Shown: positions 18,519 through 28,874, numbered from the stretch's first letter. The stretch is 64,000 bases of DNA from Desulfuromonadaceae bacterium (GCA_028681335.1 JAQUIT010000005.1:62001-126000); one strand, 5' to 3'. Notes: generated by a model not told the origin, from the letters alone. Made by a program: numbers and translations.

Positions 18519-19208
18519 TTACTCGTGACGTTCAGACATCTTCTGCAGTTTTTCCATCTGGTGGACGACGACCCGGCTACCCTGCACTTCGATAATGCCC
18601 TCGTCCTTCAGTTTCCGTAAGGTGCGTGAAATTGTCTCACTGGCGGTTCCCAGACGAGAGGCCAGCTCCCCTTTTTTGATGCCAAGATCAATGTAGGTAA
18701 TTCCGTCGAAACTGGTCGAACTCTCGGCCGCGCGCCGCACAAGAAAGGAGGCCAGCCGCGATGTGACATCGGCAAAGGAGAGCTCTTCAATCTGACGGAC
18801 GAATTGACGCAACATGAGTGATAAGGACACGACAAGGTTAAAGGCAAAGTTGGGATTATGGCTCATTAGATCCATAAAACCTTGACGCGGCAGATACAGT
18901 ACCTCTCCGGCTTCCATGGCACGGGCTTCTGCCGGGTATTTGCCATCGCCAAAGAAAGCGGCTTCGGCAAAAGTTTCGCATGGCTTGACAAAATGCAGAA
19001 CTTTTTCGCGACCGTCCGGTGACATCCGGCAGAGCTTGACACTTCCGGACAGCAGCAGATAAAAACCGGTCGCTTCTTCCCCTTCACTGAACAGGGTTTC
19101 CCCTTTACTAAAGATGCGGCGCACCGTGATGGCAGCCAGCTCAGCAAGATCGCTATTATTCAATCCGGAAAAAAGCAGCGGTTTTTTGAGTTGCTCAATA
19201 AGTTCCAT
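18519..19208 (-). CDS. Crp/Fnr family transcriptional regulator
   Basis: About 229 residues. The N-terminal cyclic-nucleotide-binding fold (about 10-120) includes FSEGEEATGFYLLLSGSVKL. The C-terminal helix-turn-helix is SRLGTASETISRTLRKLKDEG, close to the Fnr recognition helix. The N-terminal cysteine cluster of oxygen-sensing Fnr is absent, so it is not a classical [4Fe-4S] oxygen sensor; its ligand is unknown. The start at 19208 has GAAGGG upstream and is preferred to 19247. It probably shares a transcript with aroF. Confidence 0.92.
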   Translation of the reverse strand: MELIEQLKKPLLFSGLNNSDLAELAAITVRRIFSKGETLFSEGEEATGFYLLLSGSVKLCRMSPDGREKVLHFVKPCETFAEAAFFGDGKYPAEARAMEAGEVLYLPRQGFMDLMSHNPNFAFNLVVSLSLMLRQFVRQIEELSFADVTSRLASFLVRRAAESSTSFDGITYIDLGIKKGELASRLGTASETISRTLRKLKDEGIIEVQGSRVVVHQMEKLQKMSERHE

Positions 19209-19235
19209 AAACCCTTCATGCAAAAAAACAGGGAA

Positions 19236-19298
19236 CCACTGAGACACAGAGAACGTTCAGACTCGGATTCGAATACCGTTTTTCCTGTGGCTCAGTGG
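19236..19298. repeat. Dispersed inverted repeat between tkt and crp/fnr
   Basis: Arms CCACTGAGACACAG (19236-19249) and CTGTGGCTCAGTGG (19285-19298) pair with one mismatch around 35 bases. The same core (CCAC-N-GAG-N-CACAG) recurs at 33471-33572. It follows the tkt stop and may help end that transcript. Confidence 0.65.
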
Positions 19299-19304
19299 TG
19301 AGTG

Positions 19305-21308
19305 TTATTTCTTTAAAAACGATTTTATCTTTTCCACAACCTGCGGAGGGGTGAAGCCGAATTGCTCCGCGAGCATCACGTCCGGTGCTGAAGCACCAAA
19401 ATGCTCTATACCGATAAACAGCCCGTCGCAACCGACCAGGCTCCCCCATGGCATCCCTCGGCCTGCTTCGAAAGCAACACGGGGTACATTGGCAGGAAGC
19501 ACCTGACTGCGATACTCTGCCGATTGGGCAATGAAGGTTTCAAGACAAGGAACCGAGACAACACGGGCTTTTATTCCCTGTGCAGCCAAAGCCACCGTCG
19601 CTTCTGCCGCTACGTGTACTTCAGAACCACTGGCCATAACCACGACATCCGGCGTACCCTCGGGTGAAGAAACGATGTAACCACCTTTGAGCGCATCGGC
19701 AGGCACAAACGCTGAGGCTCTGGCAATAACCGGCAATTTCTGGCGGGTCAGTATCAGAGCAGTAGGACCACTGTACTGCAGGGCAGCCTGCCACGCCATG
19801 GCAGTTTCAATACCGTCTGCAGGACGAATCACCTGCAGGCCGGGGATCAGGCGCAGTGATGCGACATGCTCAACCGGCTGGTGTGTCGGACCATCTTCAC
19901 CAACAAAGAATGAATCATGGGTGAAGATATAGATTGCCTGCTGGCTCATTAACGCCGAGAGCCTTACCGCCGGGCGGCAGTAGTCGGCAAAAACCAGGAA
20001 TGTCGCACCGTAGGGAATAAAGCAGCCATAGAGAGCCATGCCGTTTACAACTGCCCCCATAGCGTGCTCGCGGATACCGAAGTGCAGGTTGCGGCCGGCA
20101 AAGCTGTCGGCCTGCACCGAAGGAGATCCCTTGATATCACTGTTGTTGGATGGAGACAGGTCGGCCGAACCGCCAACCAGGGAGGGAATCAGCTCGGCCA
20201 CCTTCTGCAGGACAGTTCCCGAGAGTGCGCGCGTAGCGCCATCCTTACCGGCAACCGCAGCCAGCAACTCCTCAGTCAGGTTTGTCGGCAGATGTTTGTG
20301 CCACATCTGATCCCAGAGCTTGGCTTTGTCCGGATTGGCGGCATGCCACGATGCAAAACTGCGTTCCCAGGCGGAATGACGCTGCTTAAGCTCTTCTACC
20401 CGCTGCTGACAGGTGTCGCGCACATCCTGCGGAACCTCAAACGATGGGACATCCCACCCAAGATTGGCACGGGTCGCAGCGATCTCGTCCTTGCCGAGTG
20501 GCGATCCGTGTGCACCGGACGATCCCTGTTTGGCCGGGCTGCCGAAGGCAATGTGAGTCGTGGCAATAATTATGGATGGCTTGCCGGTTTCAGCCTTGCC
20601 GGCGGCAATGGCAGCAACAATCTGATCATTGTTGTGACCGTCAACTTTCTGAACATGCCAGCCACAGGCGGTAAAGCGGCCTTCGATATCCTCGGACCAG
20701 GCCAGATCGGTTTTACCCTCAATGGTGATACTGTTACTGTCATAGAGGTAGATCAGGTTGCCAAGCTTGAGGTGACCGGCCAGAGCAGCCGCTTCGTAGC
20801 TGATCCCTTCCTGAAGACAGCCGTCACCTACCAGGGCATAAATATGGTGGTTAATCGGTTTGAAGTCGGCCGTATTGAAACGTTCAGCCGCCATCTTGGA
20901 GGCGATGCCCATGCCTACGCCGTTGGCAAACCCCTGCCCCAGCGGCCCGGTGGTGACTTCAACACCAACCGTGTGCCCGAATTCAGGGTGCCCCGGTGTT
21001 TTGCTCCCCCACTGGCGGAAGTTCTTGATTTCCTCCATCGAGAGGTCAAAACCGAACAGGTGCAGCAGCGAATAAAGAAGCATCGAACCATGGCCTGCTG
21101 AAAGAATGAAGCGGTCACGGTTCGGCCAGCGAGGATCATCCGGGTTGAATTCAAGAAAATTACCCCACAGGGCAACGGCACAGTCGGCTGCTCCCATCGG
21201 CAGGCCGGGATGACCGGAGTTTGCCCTGTCTACCGCCTCTGCAGAGATGATGCGGATGGCATCGGCGCAGCGCCTGGCCTTTTCAGCTGGAATCATGATG
21301 TGGTGCAT
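19305..21308 (-). CDS. tkt: Transketolase
   Basis: Transketolase moves two-carbon units between sugar phosphates with thiamine diphosphate, feeding the pentose phosphate pathway and supplying erythrose 4-phosphate. The protein (about 667 residues) is full length. It has [19 protein letters not shown] near the N-terminus, the thiamine-binding stretch [15 protein letters not shown] with [11 protein letters not shown], and the pyrimidine-domain motif [19 protein letters not shown]. The start at 21308 has AAGGAAC upstream; an ATG at 21323 lacks one. It lies between thiL, whose pathway makes the transketolase cofactor, and the crp/fnr-aroF pair. Confidence 0.96.
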   Translation of the reverse strand: MHHIMIPAEKARRCADAIRIISAEAVDRANSGHPGLPMGAADCAVALWGNFLEFNPDDPRWPNRDRFILSAGHGSMLLYSLLHLFGFDLSMEEIKNFRQWGSKTPGHPEFGHTVGVEVTTGPLGQGFANGVGMGIASKMAAERFNTADFKPINHHIYALVGDGCLQEGISYEAAALAGHLKLGNLIYLYDSNSITIEGKTDLAWSEDIEGRFTACGWHVQKVDGHNNDQIVAAIAAGKAETGKPSIIIATTHIAFGSPAKQGSSGAHGSPLGKDEIAATRANLGWDVPSFEVPQDVRDTCQQRVEELKQRHSAWERSFASWHAANPDKAKLWDQMWHKHLPTNLTEELLAAVAGKDGATRALSGTVLQKVAELIPSLVGGSADLSPSNNSDIKGSPSVQADSFAGRNLHFGIREHAMGAVVNGMALYGCFIPYGATFLVFADYCRPAVRLSALMSQQAIYIFTHDSFFVGEDGPTHQPVEHVASLRLIPGLQVIRPADGIETAMAWQAALQYSGPTALILTRQKLPVIARASAFVPADALKGGYIVSSPEGTPDVVVMASGSEVHVAAEATVALAAQGIKARVVSVPCLETFIAQSAEYRSQVLPANVPRVAFEAGRGMPWGSLVGCDGLFIGIEHFGASAPDVMLAEQFGFTPPQVVEKIKSFLKK

Positions 21309-21338
21309 AAAAGTTCCTTTCATCGATGTATTTTTGGA

Positions 21339-22478
21339 CTAGGTAAAATGATTAAAACCGTCAGTACCGTTGTTGTATGGGCGACCGTCGAAAGAGACAG
21401 CCGTCACCTCCAAAGAGCTTGACACTATACCAATACGTGTCACTGCAATGCCAGACTTTTTCACGCAATCAATAATTTTTTCCCGGTTGGAGCGGCATGC
21501 AGTGAAGCAGAGTTCGTAATCCTCACCTCCTGAAAGAGCCAGCTGGTAAGGAATGGCGGCAAGAGCTGCGGTCTGACTGCGAAAGTCAACGGAAAGCGGC
21601 AGATCATCGATACGGATACAACCACCGACGCCCGACTGTTCGGCGATATGGCCAAAATCGGCCAAAACTCCGTCACTGATGTCTACCATCGCGGAAACCA
21701 GACCGGCCTCAGCCAGCAGACGCCCGACGGCAACCCGCGGTGTCGGGTCGAGCAGTCGGGAGAGGAGAGTGTCGGGACCTTCCAAGCCGGGCGGCCCCGG
21801 AGGACAGCAGAGTGATGAGGTGTCCCCCGCCGGGCGGCAAGAGCCTGCCTCTTCAGCCACTTTCAATCCAAGCGCCGCATCTCCCAATGTACCGGTCACC
21901 CAGATGTCATCGTCCGGCAATGCCCCGGAGCGCCTCACAATCAGGTCAGGATACTGTTCACCCATGATGGTCACGGAAAGCGTCAACCCAGAGCGTGATG
22001 AACAGGTATCGCCTCCAATCAGGAAAACCTGGTTTTCTGCTGCCATCCCCAGAAAACCGCGCATAAAATCATCTATAAAATCAAGCGACAAGCCTGCTGG
22101 AATAGCCAGAGAGAGGAGCGCCCAGCGGGGAATGCCACCCATGGCGGCAATGTCCGAAATACTGACGGCCAGGGATTTACGCCCCAAGCGGTATGGGTCA
22201 TGCCAGGCACGGCGAAAGTGCACATCTTCCAGGAGCATGTCGGTAGAGGTCAGCAACTGCATTCCGGTTGAAAGTGCAGTCACCGCGGCATCATCACCGA
22301 TACCGGTAACAACACTCTCATGCCCGGAGACCCGACCGGCAATGCGGGAAATCAGGCCGAATTCGCCAAGCTTGGATAGTGGAGAAGAAGATAATTTAGT
22401 CACGGTCGAGTCGATTCTGTTGACACTTGGAAGTAAAGCTGAACTGTGTTCAGTCCGCTTGATAAAGAGGCCAGCCAT
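21339..22478 (-). CDS. thiL: Thiamine-monophosphate kinase
   Basis: ThiL phosphorylates thiamine monophosphate to the active diphosphate. The conserved part begins LSKLGEFGLISRIAG and continues with VTGIGDDAAV, STDMLLEDVHFRRAW and SVSISDIAAMGGIP, the metal and substrate motifs. The C-terminal half has LSGGEDYELCFT. The start is uncertain: an ATG at 22478 is used here, but the true homology begins some 30 codons later, so an internal GTG is possible. A TTG at 22508 would lengthen it. It is immediately upstream of tkt, a thiamine-diphosphate enzyme. Confidence 0.92.
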   Translation of the reverse strand: MAGLFIKRTEHSSALLPSVNRIDSTVTKLSSSPLSKLGEFGLISRIAGRVSGHESVVTGIGDDAAVTALSTGMQLLTSTDMLLEDVHFRRAWHDPYRLGRKSLAVSISDIAAMGGIPRWALLSLAIPAGLSLDFIDDFMRGFLGMAAENQVFLIGGDTCSSRSGLTLSVTIMGEQYPDLIVRRSGALPDDDIWVTGTLGDAALGLKVAEEAGSCRPAGDTSSLCCPPGPPGLEGPDTLLSRLLDPTPRVAVGRLLAEAGLVSAMVDISDGVLADFGHIAEQSGVGGCIRIDDLPLSVDFRSQTAALAAIPYQLALSGGEDYELCFTACRSNREKIIDCVKKSGIAVTRIGIVSSSLEVTAVSFDGRPYNNGTDGFNHFT

Positions 22479-22613
22479 TGTAGCGCACCGGGCTTTAATG
22501 GCAAGCAAAAACCATTAAATCTGTATAGTGAAATAATGTTGCAACGGCCGGAGTGATATGCTAGCTTTTGCCTGTTTTATTACACTTGAATGCAAATTAA
22601 AAGGAGCATGACC

Positions 22614-23567
22614 GTGAAGACAATTACCGCAACAAAACTGTTTACAGCCACCATCTGTGTGGCTGCGCTTTTCGGCTGCCAGGGCGGAAGTAATTCCGGT
22701 GGAACACAGCCGCAGGGAAAAAAAGAGGGGAAGGTGCTTGCGGAAGTCAATAGCGGCACTATTACCACCGGAGATTTTGAGCGTGAGCTCAAGAATCTGC
22801 CGGAATATCTGAAATCAATGGCCGACACACCGCAGGGTCGCAAAGAGATGCTGGATACAATGGTTATCCGTGAACTTATTCTGCAGCAAGCCGCAAAAGA
22901 CGGCCTCGACAAAGGGCCGGAAATCGAGGAAAAACTTCAGGACCTTAGAAAACGTCTGGTTGTAGAATCGTTTCTGAAGAAAAAGGTCGAGTCCGAATCA
23001 AAGGTTTCCGATGAAGATCTGAAAAAGTTCTATGAGCTGAACAAGGATAAGTTCAAATCAGGTGAACAGACCAGAGCGAGCCATATTCTGGTAAAGACCG
23101 AAAAAGAAGCTAAGGATATCCTGGCCAAGCTCAAAGCCGGCGGAAACTTTGAAGAACTGGCCAAGAAGAATTCTATTGATTCCTCCTCTGCCAAGGGTGG
23201 TGATCTTGGGTGGTTCGGCAAAGGGAACATGGTACCGGTCTTTGAAAAAGCCGTTCTTGCACTCAAGGAAGGGCAGATTTCAGATGTTGTTAAGTCAGAT
23301 TTCGGCTTCCACATCATCAAGCTGACCGGTAAACGTCCTGCAGGCACCCGCCCGTTTGAAGAGGTGAAGGAGCAGATCAAGGGCGCAATCATGCCGGCAA
23401 AGCAGCAGGAAGTTTTCCAGAAGATCAAGGATGAGTTAAAGAAAACCGCCAAGATCACGATAAAGGAAGATGTTTTGAACAGCGTCGGCGGGAAGAGTGA
23501 AGCGCCGAAGGCCGATGAGAAGAAACCGGCTGAAGTTACCGCACCGGCTGCTCCGGAAAAGAAATAA
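22614..23567 (+). CDS. Lipoprotein parvulin-type peptidyl-prolyl isomerase
   Basis: The protein should help outer-membrane or secreted proteins fold in the periplasm. A GTG start at 22614 is chosen because AAGGAG sits seven bases before it; an ATG at 22608 is almost on top of that site. The signal peptide ends in LFGC (cysteine 22), a probable lipobox. A SurA-N-like helical region follows. The PPIC rotamase domain (about 140-235) contains ASHILVKTEKEAKDIL, KGGDLGWFGKGNMVPVFEKA and SDFGFHIIKLTGKRP. The C-terminus is lysine, alanine and proline rich. A second paralogue follows. Confidence 0.9.
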   Translation: MKTITATKLFTATICVAALFGCQGGSNSGGTQPQGKKEGKVLAEVNSGTITTGDFERELKNLPEYLKSMADTPQGRKEMLDTMVIRELILQQAAKDGLDKGPEIEEKLQDLRKRLVVESFLKKKVESESKVSDEDLKKFYELNKDKFKSGEQTRASHILVKTEKEAKDILAKLKAGGNFEELAKKNSIDSSSAKGGDLGWFGKGNMVPVFEKAVLALKEGQISDVVKSDFGFHIIKLTGKRPAGTRPFEEVKEQIKGAIMPAKQQEVFQKIKDELKKTAKITIKEDVLNSVGGKSEAPKADEKKPAEVTAPAAPEKK

Positions 23568-23608
23568 CCCCGGTCACTCCAGATACAAATCTAAGTACAG
23601 CTACAGAT

Positions 23609-23647
23609 AAAACCGGAAGTGCGGGTAACGACCCCACTTCCGGTTTT
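23609..23647 (+). terminator. Hairpin between the two isomerase genes
   Basis: Arms AACCGGAAGTG and CACTTCCGGTT pair around a 13-base loop and are followed by TT. It probably ends or attenuates the first isomerase transcript. Confidence 0.65.
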
Positions 23648-23675
23648 AACATCTACTGAGGAAACGAGTCCAACT

Positions 23676-24752
23676 ATGAAGCAACGCACTTTGTCAACAG
23701 CTGTAGCAGCTCTGGCCCTGCTTGTAGCAGGAGGATGTGCCGGCAACAATTCTGCCGTCACCAGCGGCGCATCAACATCCGCGGCAACAACGGCTCTAAA
23801 CGCAGACAAGTCACCAGCTGTGCCAAAAAAACCACAGAAGATAACAAATGCAATCGCAGCAATCGTCAATGACGACATTATCACCCTGAATGATGTCAAC
23901 AAGGAAGCCCGCACCGCCTTGAGTGACGCTGAGAAAAAGGGTGCGTTGACTGACGCGGACCGGCACAAGATCCGCCTTGCGGCTCTTGACCTCCTCATCG
24001 AAAAGAAGCTGACCGAACAGAAAATCAGGGAGCTGAACATCAGGGTATCAGATGATGATATTCGGCAGGCAATTGATGATGTACGCAAACAGAACAATTT
24101 CACGACGGAAGAAGCTTTAGCAAAGGCCCTGTCCGCTCAGGGGCTTACCCTCGACCAGTACCGGTCACAGCTCAAGGAGCAGCTTGAAAAACTGAAATTG
24201 GTGAGCATGGAAGTACGCGCCAAGGTCCAGGTAGGCGAAGCGGAGATGCGCGAATATTACGCTGCCAACATAGCCAAATACAGTGAAGAAGAAACTTATC
24301 GCGCTCGGCACATTTTCTTCAAAACCGGTGAGAAGGCTACCCCAGACGAGATAAAACGCTCAAAAACGACAGCTCTGGCTGTTCTTGCAGACGCCAAGAG
24401 CGGCAAGGATTTTGCCGAACTGGCAAAAAAATTCTCGGAAGACCCGGCAGCCCGCAAAGATGGCGGTGATCTGGGGAGTTTTAAAAAAGGTGACATGCAG
24501 CCGGAGTTGGAGAAAGTCATCCTCTCCCTGAAACCGGGTGAAGTCAGCGAGCTGGTAAATACACCTATCGGCTTTCACATTATCAAGCTTGAAGCCAAGG
24601 TAGCAGGCGTCATCAAACCTTTTGAAAGCGTAAAGGCTGAAATAGAAGAGACTCTCTACCGGAAGAAATCAGAAGAACGCTTCAACCAATGGGCTGCCGA
24701 ACTCCGCAGCAAGGCCAGTATCGAGACCAAGGAACTGGACGGCCTTCTGTAA
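23676..24752 (+). CDS. SurA-like lipoprotein peptidyl-prolyl isomerase
   Basis: About 358 residues, a second periplasmic prolyl isomerase with chaperone-like layout. The start at 23676 gives a signal peptide ending VAGGC (cysteine 21), a likely lipobox. The alternative start at 23619 lies inside the preceding hairpin. A SurA-type N-terminal domain is visible (AIVNDDIITLNDVNKEAR, then LDLLIEKKLTEQKIRELNI), followed by one PPIC domain (RARHIFFKTG, DGGDLGSFKKGDMQPELEK, IGFHIIKLE). E. coli SurA is not a lipoprotein and has two PPIC domains. It ends at a strong bidirectional terminator. Confidence 0.9.
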   Translation: MKQRTLSTAVAALALLVAGGCAGNNSAVTSGASTSAATTALNADKSPAVPKKPQKITNAIAAIVNDDIITLNDVNKEARTALSDAEKKGALTDADRHKIRLAALDLLIEKKLTEQKIRELNIRVSDDDIRQAIDDVRKQNNFTTEEALAKALSAQGLTLDQYRSQLKEQLEKLKLVSMEVRAKVQVGEAEMREYYAANIAKYSEEETYRARHIFFKTGEKATPDEIKRSKTTALAVLADAKSGKDFAELAKKFSEDPAARKDGGDLGSFKKGDMQPELEKVILSLKPGEVSELVNTPIGFHIIKLEAKVAGVIKPFESVKAEIEETLYRKKSEERFNQWAAELRSKASIETKELDGLL

Positions 24753-24772
24753 TAGATCTGTACCTGTCATAT

Positions 24773-24818
24773 AAAAAAAACAGCCGCTGCCCAGAACCGG
24801 GTAGCGGCTGTTTTTTAT
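24773..24818. terminator. Bidirectional terminator between isomerase and pseudo-receiver genes
   Basis: Arms ACAGCCGCTGCCC and GGGTAGCGGCTGT pair with one mismatch, flanked by A-runs on the left and T-runs on the right. This gives a U-tail on either strand between convergent genes. Confidence 0.88.
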
Positions 24819-24834
24819 TAGGTAGTATCCACCG

Positions 24835-25575
24835 TTACTCTCTGCGGCGCAAATACCCCAAAAACTCTTCGCAGGAAAGCTGTTTTTTTCTCACCAGATG
24901 GGCTATTTCTCTGCTCATGGCAAGACGTTCACCTTCCTTCACTCCATCTTTCAACAGAACAAACAGTGGAGTATTGCTGCTGTAAGGGCACAGACGGAGG
25001 CGTTCCTGCAGCTCAAACGCTGACATATCAGGCAACATCTGACTACAGAACACCATATAGACCGGATGGATTGATGAAAGAGCCAGAGCTTCCTTGCCGG
25101 TGTACCCCTTAACGACTTCAAACCCCAGCGACTCTACGGCCCTGGCAAGCTTGTCTTCGCCGTTTCGCGACACTACCATCGACTGCAGATCCCATGTTTC
25201 AGCTTCTTCGGTCAGCCCATAGACCGCCAGACGATTCTGGAGGTAGTTCTCATCAACCGGCAGAGTGAAGAAACCAGCTACCGGAAAGACACCTCCAACT
25301 TTACCCAGCTCGCTGAGGTAAACCGGTAACACAGGAATATCTCTGGTAGCGGGAGAGCTCTTTATCTTAAGCAGCACCCCCCAGCCATCTTCTGAAAAAG
25401 GGGAAATATCCAGTACAACACCGAGCGGACGCCCACCAGCAAGGTTATCGTATTGCTCAACGTTGCAGGTGTAACCGCCAGCTTCCAGATATGACTTAAT
25501 GACCTCTTCGCGTCCGGACCCGGGCTTTGTACCCAGGATCCAGAGTTGCCTGCGTGGTTCGCTGTTCTCTGCCAT
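24835..25575 (-). CDS. Tandem degenerate receiver-domain protein
   Basis: The 246-residue protein appears to be two CheY-like folds in a row with no output domain. In the first (about 10-115) the acidic pair is missing, one aspartate survives in VVLDISPFSEDG, and the usual lysine-proline is replaced by FTLPVD. In the second (about 130-240) the strand that should read like DLMLPDMDGFEL reads CSQMLPDMSAFEL, so the phosphoacceptor aspartate is serine. It should therefore not be a normal phospho-switch and may be a binding or scaffold protein. It stands alone between a terminator and the heptose genes. Family inferred from pattern only. Confidence 0.65.
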   Translation of the reverse strand: MAENSEPRRQLWILGTKPGSGREEVIKSYLEAGGYTCNVEQYDNLAGGRPLGVVLDISPFSEDGWGVLLKIKSSPATRDIPVLPVYLSELGKVGGVFPVAGFFTLPVDENYLQNRLAVYGLTEEAETWDLQSMVVSRNGEDKLARAVESLGFEVVKGYTGKEALALSSIHPVYMVFCSQMLPDMSAFELQERLRLCPYSSNTPLFVLLKDGVKEGERLAMSREIAHLVRKKQLSCEEFLGYLRRRE

Positions 25576-25730
25576 GGCCGCTCCTGTCTACAAAACATTT
25601 AATCAAGGAATGCTGTTCTCATACCAGAAAGCGGCACCAAAAACCAGCCTAATAAACCGGACAATCCCTCTACCACACCACGAGACAAAGAAAACCAACG
25701 GCACTCAACCTGAACAGCGCAGTGCTGTTA

Positions 25731-27203
25731 CTATTCAGCCGAGTAGAGTTCAAGAACGCGCTCGATAATATTGGTCGTCGATTTACCATCAACAAAGGTG
25801 ATCAACTCAACCCTGCCACCATACGACTCAACAACGTCACGACCGACCACGCCATCCAGCGAATAGTCGCCACCTTTGGCCAGAATATGCGGCTTGAGAG
25901 CGGTTATCAGGTTTAACGGGGTATCCTCTTCAAAGATAACCACATAATCGATGCAGTCAAGAGCCGCCAGCAGATGGGCCCGTTCATCCTGATCGATCAA
26001 TGGGCGCTTCGGCCCCTTCAGGCGCCGCACAGAGGCATCGCTATTGAGACCCAGCACCAGCAGGTCGCCAAGACTGCGAGCTTTTTGCAGATATTTCACA
26101 TGGCCGAAGTGCAGCAGATCAAAACAGCCGTTAGTGAAAACAATTCGTTTACCCCTGTTTTTTTCGGCTGAAATCAGCACAGACAACACGTCAAGGCTCT
26201 TTATTTTTGCATGACTGTCCTTGTGGGCCAATGATACGGTGTCAATAATTTCCTGCGGAGTAACGATTGATGTCCCCAACTTGCCAACGGCAATACCTGC
26301 GGCAACATTAGCCAGGCGCGCCGATTCAGCCATAGTGAGGCCGGAGGCTACTCCGACAGCGAGTGTCGCAAGCACCGTATCTCCGGCGCCGGAAACATCA
26401 AAAACTTCCCGTGCTACGGTTGGGATATGTACGACCTCACCACCCAGTGAAAAGAGCGACATTCCCTCTTCACTACGGGTGATTAACAGGTGCTGCAAGC
26501 CGGTAGCACCCATAATAACGGCAGCCGCTTCTGCCAATGAAGCGGTGTCCTTAATGGCTATTCCGGAGGCAACTTCTGCCTCTTTACGATTCGGCGTCAG
26601 CAGCGTTGCCCCGCCATATCGAGTATAATCCGTTCCCTTCGGGTCGACCAGAACCGGAATCCCTGCCTGAGCAGCAGCAGCAACAACCGAGGCGATGACA
26701 GTCGGCGTCAAAACGCCCTTATTATAATCCGAAAGCACGACAACCTTGAATTCGCTCGCATGGGCGGCTATCCAGAGACAGAGCTGCTGTTCTACCGATG
26801 CCGGTAAAGCCTCACGCGATTCCCGGTCAATACGCACAATCTGCTGATGCGCAGCAACGACTCTTGTTTTGCGGCTTGTCCGACGCCCCGGGTCTAGGAA
26901 AATAGCTCTCGTATCAATGTGGTGCAGGCAAAACTTCTCCAGCAGTTCCCGACCGTTCTGATCATCGCCCACCACTGAACAGACCGAGACATCTGCTCCC
27001 AGAGCCGCCAGATTGTGCACCACGTTGCCGGCGCCGCCCAGACGGAGCTCCTCGCGAACAACATCAACCACCTGCACCGGTGCCTCAGGCGAGATTCGTT
27101 CCGCCTTGCCCCACAGGTACTCGTCCAGCATCAGGTCGCCAACGACAAGACAGCGAATTTCAGCACTGTGGGCAAAAAGAGTTTCAACTGCAGTCCGATC
27201 CAC
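25731..27203 (-). CDS. hldE: Bifunctional heptose-7-phosphate kinase / heptose-1-phosphate adenylyltransferase
   Basis: HldE makes ADP-heptose for the LPS inner core. The 490-residue fusion has an N-terminal ribokinase-like kinase (LVVGDLMLDEYLWGKAERISPEAP at the start; DVSGAGDTVLATLA near 260) and a C-terminal nucleotidyltransferase beginning FTNGCFDLLHFGHVKYLQKA with the HFGH motif. The C-terminus GGRVELITFVDGKSTTNIIERV is typical. It is 14 bases downstream of gmhA, which makes its substrate. Confidence 0.95.
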   Translation of the reverse strand: MDRTAVETLFAHSAEIRCLVVGDLMLDEYLWGKAERISPEAPVQVVDVVREELRLGGAGNVVHNLAALGADVSVCSVVGDDQNGRELLEKFCLHHIDTRAIFLDPGRRTSRKTRVVAAHQQIVRIDRESREALPASVEQQLCLWIAAHASEFKVVVLSDYNKGVLTPTVIASVVAAAAQAGIPVLVDPKGTDYTRYGGATLLTPNRKEAEVASGIAIKDTASLAEAAAVIMGATGLQHLLITRSEEGMSLFSLGGEVVHIPTVAREVFDVSGAGDTVLATLAVGVASGLTMAESARLANVAAGIAVGKLGTSIVTPQEIIDTVSLAHKDSHAKIKSLDVLSVLISAEKNRGKRIVFTNGCFDLLHFGHVKYLQKARSLGDLLVLGLNSDASVRRLKGPKRPLIDQDERAHLLAALDCIDYVVIFEEDTPLNLITALKPHILAKGGDYSLDGVVGRDVVESYGGRVELITFVDGKSTTNIIERVLELYSAE

Positions 27204-27217
27204 ATGACCTCCGTTTA

Positions 27218-27787
27218 TCAGGTGAACAGCGTTTTTTCCAGCAGATCACAGACAATATGAATTATGGTGATGTGCGCTTCCTGCACCCGCGGTGTATCAT
27301 TGGTCGGAACGATCAGCGCCAGATCGCAGACATCCTTGATACTACCGCCATCCTTGCCGAGCAAACCAACCGTGCGACACCCGGTTTCACGCGCCAGCTG
27401 AAGTGCCAGCAGCACGTTGGGAGAGTTGCCACTGGTCGAAATCCCGACCACCAGGTCTCCGGGGGACGCCTGAGCCTCTACCTGACGGCTGAAGACCCTG
27501 TCAAAACCATAATCATTGCCAATCGCGGTCAGAATAGATGTATCGGTCGAGAGGGCAAGCGCCGGCAACCCTCTCCGTTCCATCTTGAAACGGCCGACAA
27601 TCTCAGCAACAAAATGCTGGGCATCCGCCGCAGAACCGCCATTACCCATCACCAGAACTTTTCCGCCCCTCTGAAAGGTATCAACCATCAGCTCCACCAT
27701 TTCGACGATAAGCGGAGTTAATTCATGTTCAACCCTGGCGATGACTTCCCGATGAACCGCCAGCTGCGATGTTATCTCTGATATCAT
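27218..27787 (-). CDS. gmhA: Phosphoheptose isomerase
   Basis: GmhA converts sedoheptulose 7-phosphate to D-glycero-D-manno-heptose 7-phosphate, the first heptose step. The 189-residue protein has the SIS-domain motifs [35 protein letters not shown] and [21 protein letters not shown] lies seven bases before the ATG. It sits between the glycosyltransferase (two-base gap) and hldE, forming a heptose-LPS operon. Sedoheptulose 7-phosphate is a transketolase product. Confidence 0.95.
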   Translation of the reverse strand: MISEITSQLAVHREVIARVEHELTPLIVEMVELMVDTFQRGGKVLVMGNGGSAADAQHFVAEIVGRFKMERRGLPALALSTDTSILTAIGNDYGFDRVFSRQVEAQASPGDLVVGISTSGNSPNVLLALQLARETGCRTVGLLGKDGGSIKDVCDLALIVPTNDTPRVQEAHITIIHIVCDLLEKTLFT

Positions 27788-27789
27788 GA

Positions 27790-28851
27790 TTATGCCTCCT
27801 CAGGGTGTGCGGCAACAGTTGTTGTATGGGCAGCAAGAGTACTGAATAATTCGTCCGGTGAAATCGCGGTATCCACACCAGGAATGACAACTCCGCTGCA
27901 GCCACATACCGCAATCAACTCCGGCGTTGCAGCCTGTAGCGCTGCAATCTTCCGTTGAAGATCACGCACTGGAAACGGAATTGATAGCCGCTGCAGCTCT
28001 ATGCCTGCATGCAGGCCATTCCACCCCATCTTACGGAAAATTGAGTACTGGCGACGGTGCAGAAGGAGCGTAAAGCGATGCCCCTGACGGGCACCATCCA
28101 CAATAGCTGAGACGGTGTCAGCAAGAGAACCGGCGTCAGCCTCAGGACCAAAATAGACACAATAATGGCAGGTGATTCCCCACCTGGAGAGATAGACAGA
28201 ACGGCTGTTTTGCACCATCTCAGTCCTGCGTTGCACCGAGCCGAACTGCTGGCCGCCGGCACAAGACAAACGGAGGGAACCGGTGATAAAAGTGCGGTAA
28301 CCGTAACCGGCAACCCGACGGACATACTCTTTCAGGCACCACTCGTGACCATCCAGATGCTCATCAAAGGTACCGGCGACCATACGCATCTCGGTACGCA
28401 CAAGAAGCGTGTCAAAAGAAACCGTACAGCTCTCCATGGCAGTACATCCCTGGACAGGCTGTGGCAGGACCGGCGCTTCCGAACCGCTGAACAGTGGCGA
28501 AACAATTCCGGCACCGGTGGTTTCGGCCACACCGACCAAAGCATCCAACCAGCCATCCAGCACCGTTACATGCGGCCGGACTATCACGGTATAGTCACTG
28601 TCAGAGCGGGCAAGACCAAGGTTTATTGCCGCGACAAGTCCGACATTCCTTTCAGACTTGATAAACAGCCCCTGATCGCCCAAAGACTCGGAGAATTCTT
28701 CCAGCATCAGTTCCGTTTCGCGACTGCTGCCGTTGTCGACAATAATCAGACGGGCTCCGGATGAATGCGTCAGGATAGCCGCGAGACAGGCACGGGTTTC
28801 AAACAGGTTGTTCCAGACAGGAACAAGTATGTCAATTGTGGGGGAGTTCAT
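27790..28851 (-). CDS. GT2-type glycosyltransferase
   Basis: About 353 residues. The N-terminal GT-A fold begins [19 protein letters not shown] and has [22 protein letters not shown]. The usual catalytic DXD position reads VRPHV, which is atypical. The C-terminal half (after about 210) does not look like a second transferase domain. No membrane segment is evident. Its place directly upstream of gmhA and hldE suggests work on LPS core or a surface glycan. The ATG at 28851 lacks a good ribosome site, and a TTG at 28872 is the alternative start. Confidence 0.8.
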   Translation of the reverse strand: MNSPTIDILVPVWNNLFETRACLAAILTHSSGARLIIVDNGSSRETELMLEEFSESLGDQGLFIKSERNVGLVAAINLGLARSDSDYTVIVRPHVTVLDGWLDALVGVAETTGAGIVSPLFSGSEAPVLPQPVQGCTAMESCTVSFDTLLVRTEMRMVAGTFDEHLDGHEWCLKEYVRRVAGYGYRTFITGSLRLSCAGGQQFGSVQRRTEMVQNSRSVYLSRWGITCHYCVYFGPEADAGSLADTVSAIVDGARQGHRFTLLLHRRQYSIFRKMGWNGLHAGIELQRLSIPFPVRDLQRKIAALQAATPELIAVCGCSGVVIPGVDTAISPDELFSTLAAHTTTVAAHPEEA

Positions 28852-28874
28852 AGTACGTATGGGATGGCTCAATC

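Noticed and set aside
20064-21101. 345-codon plus-strand frame opposite transketolase
   Set aside because: Shadow of tkt, which has full motif support and the normal length; no ribosome site or domain in the shadow.
21679-22518. 279-codon plus-strand frame opposite thiL
   Set aside because: Shadow with low-complexity serine/proline composition; thiL motifs lie on the other strand.
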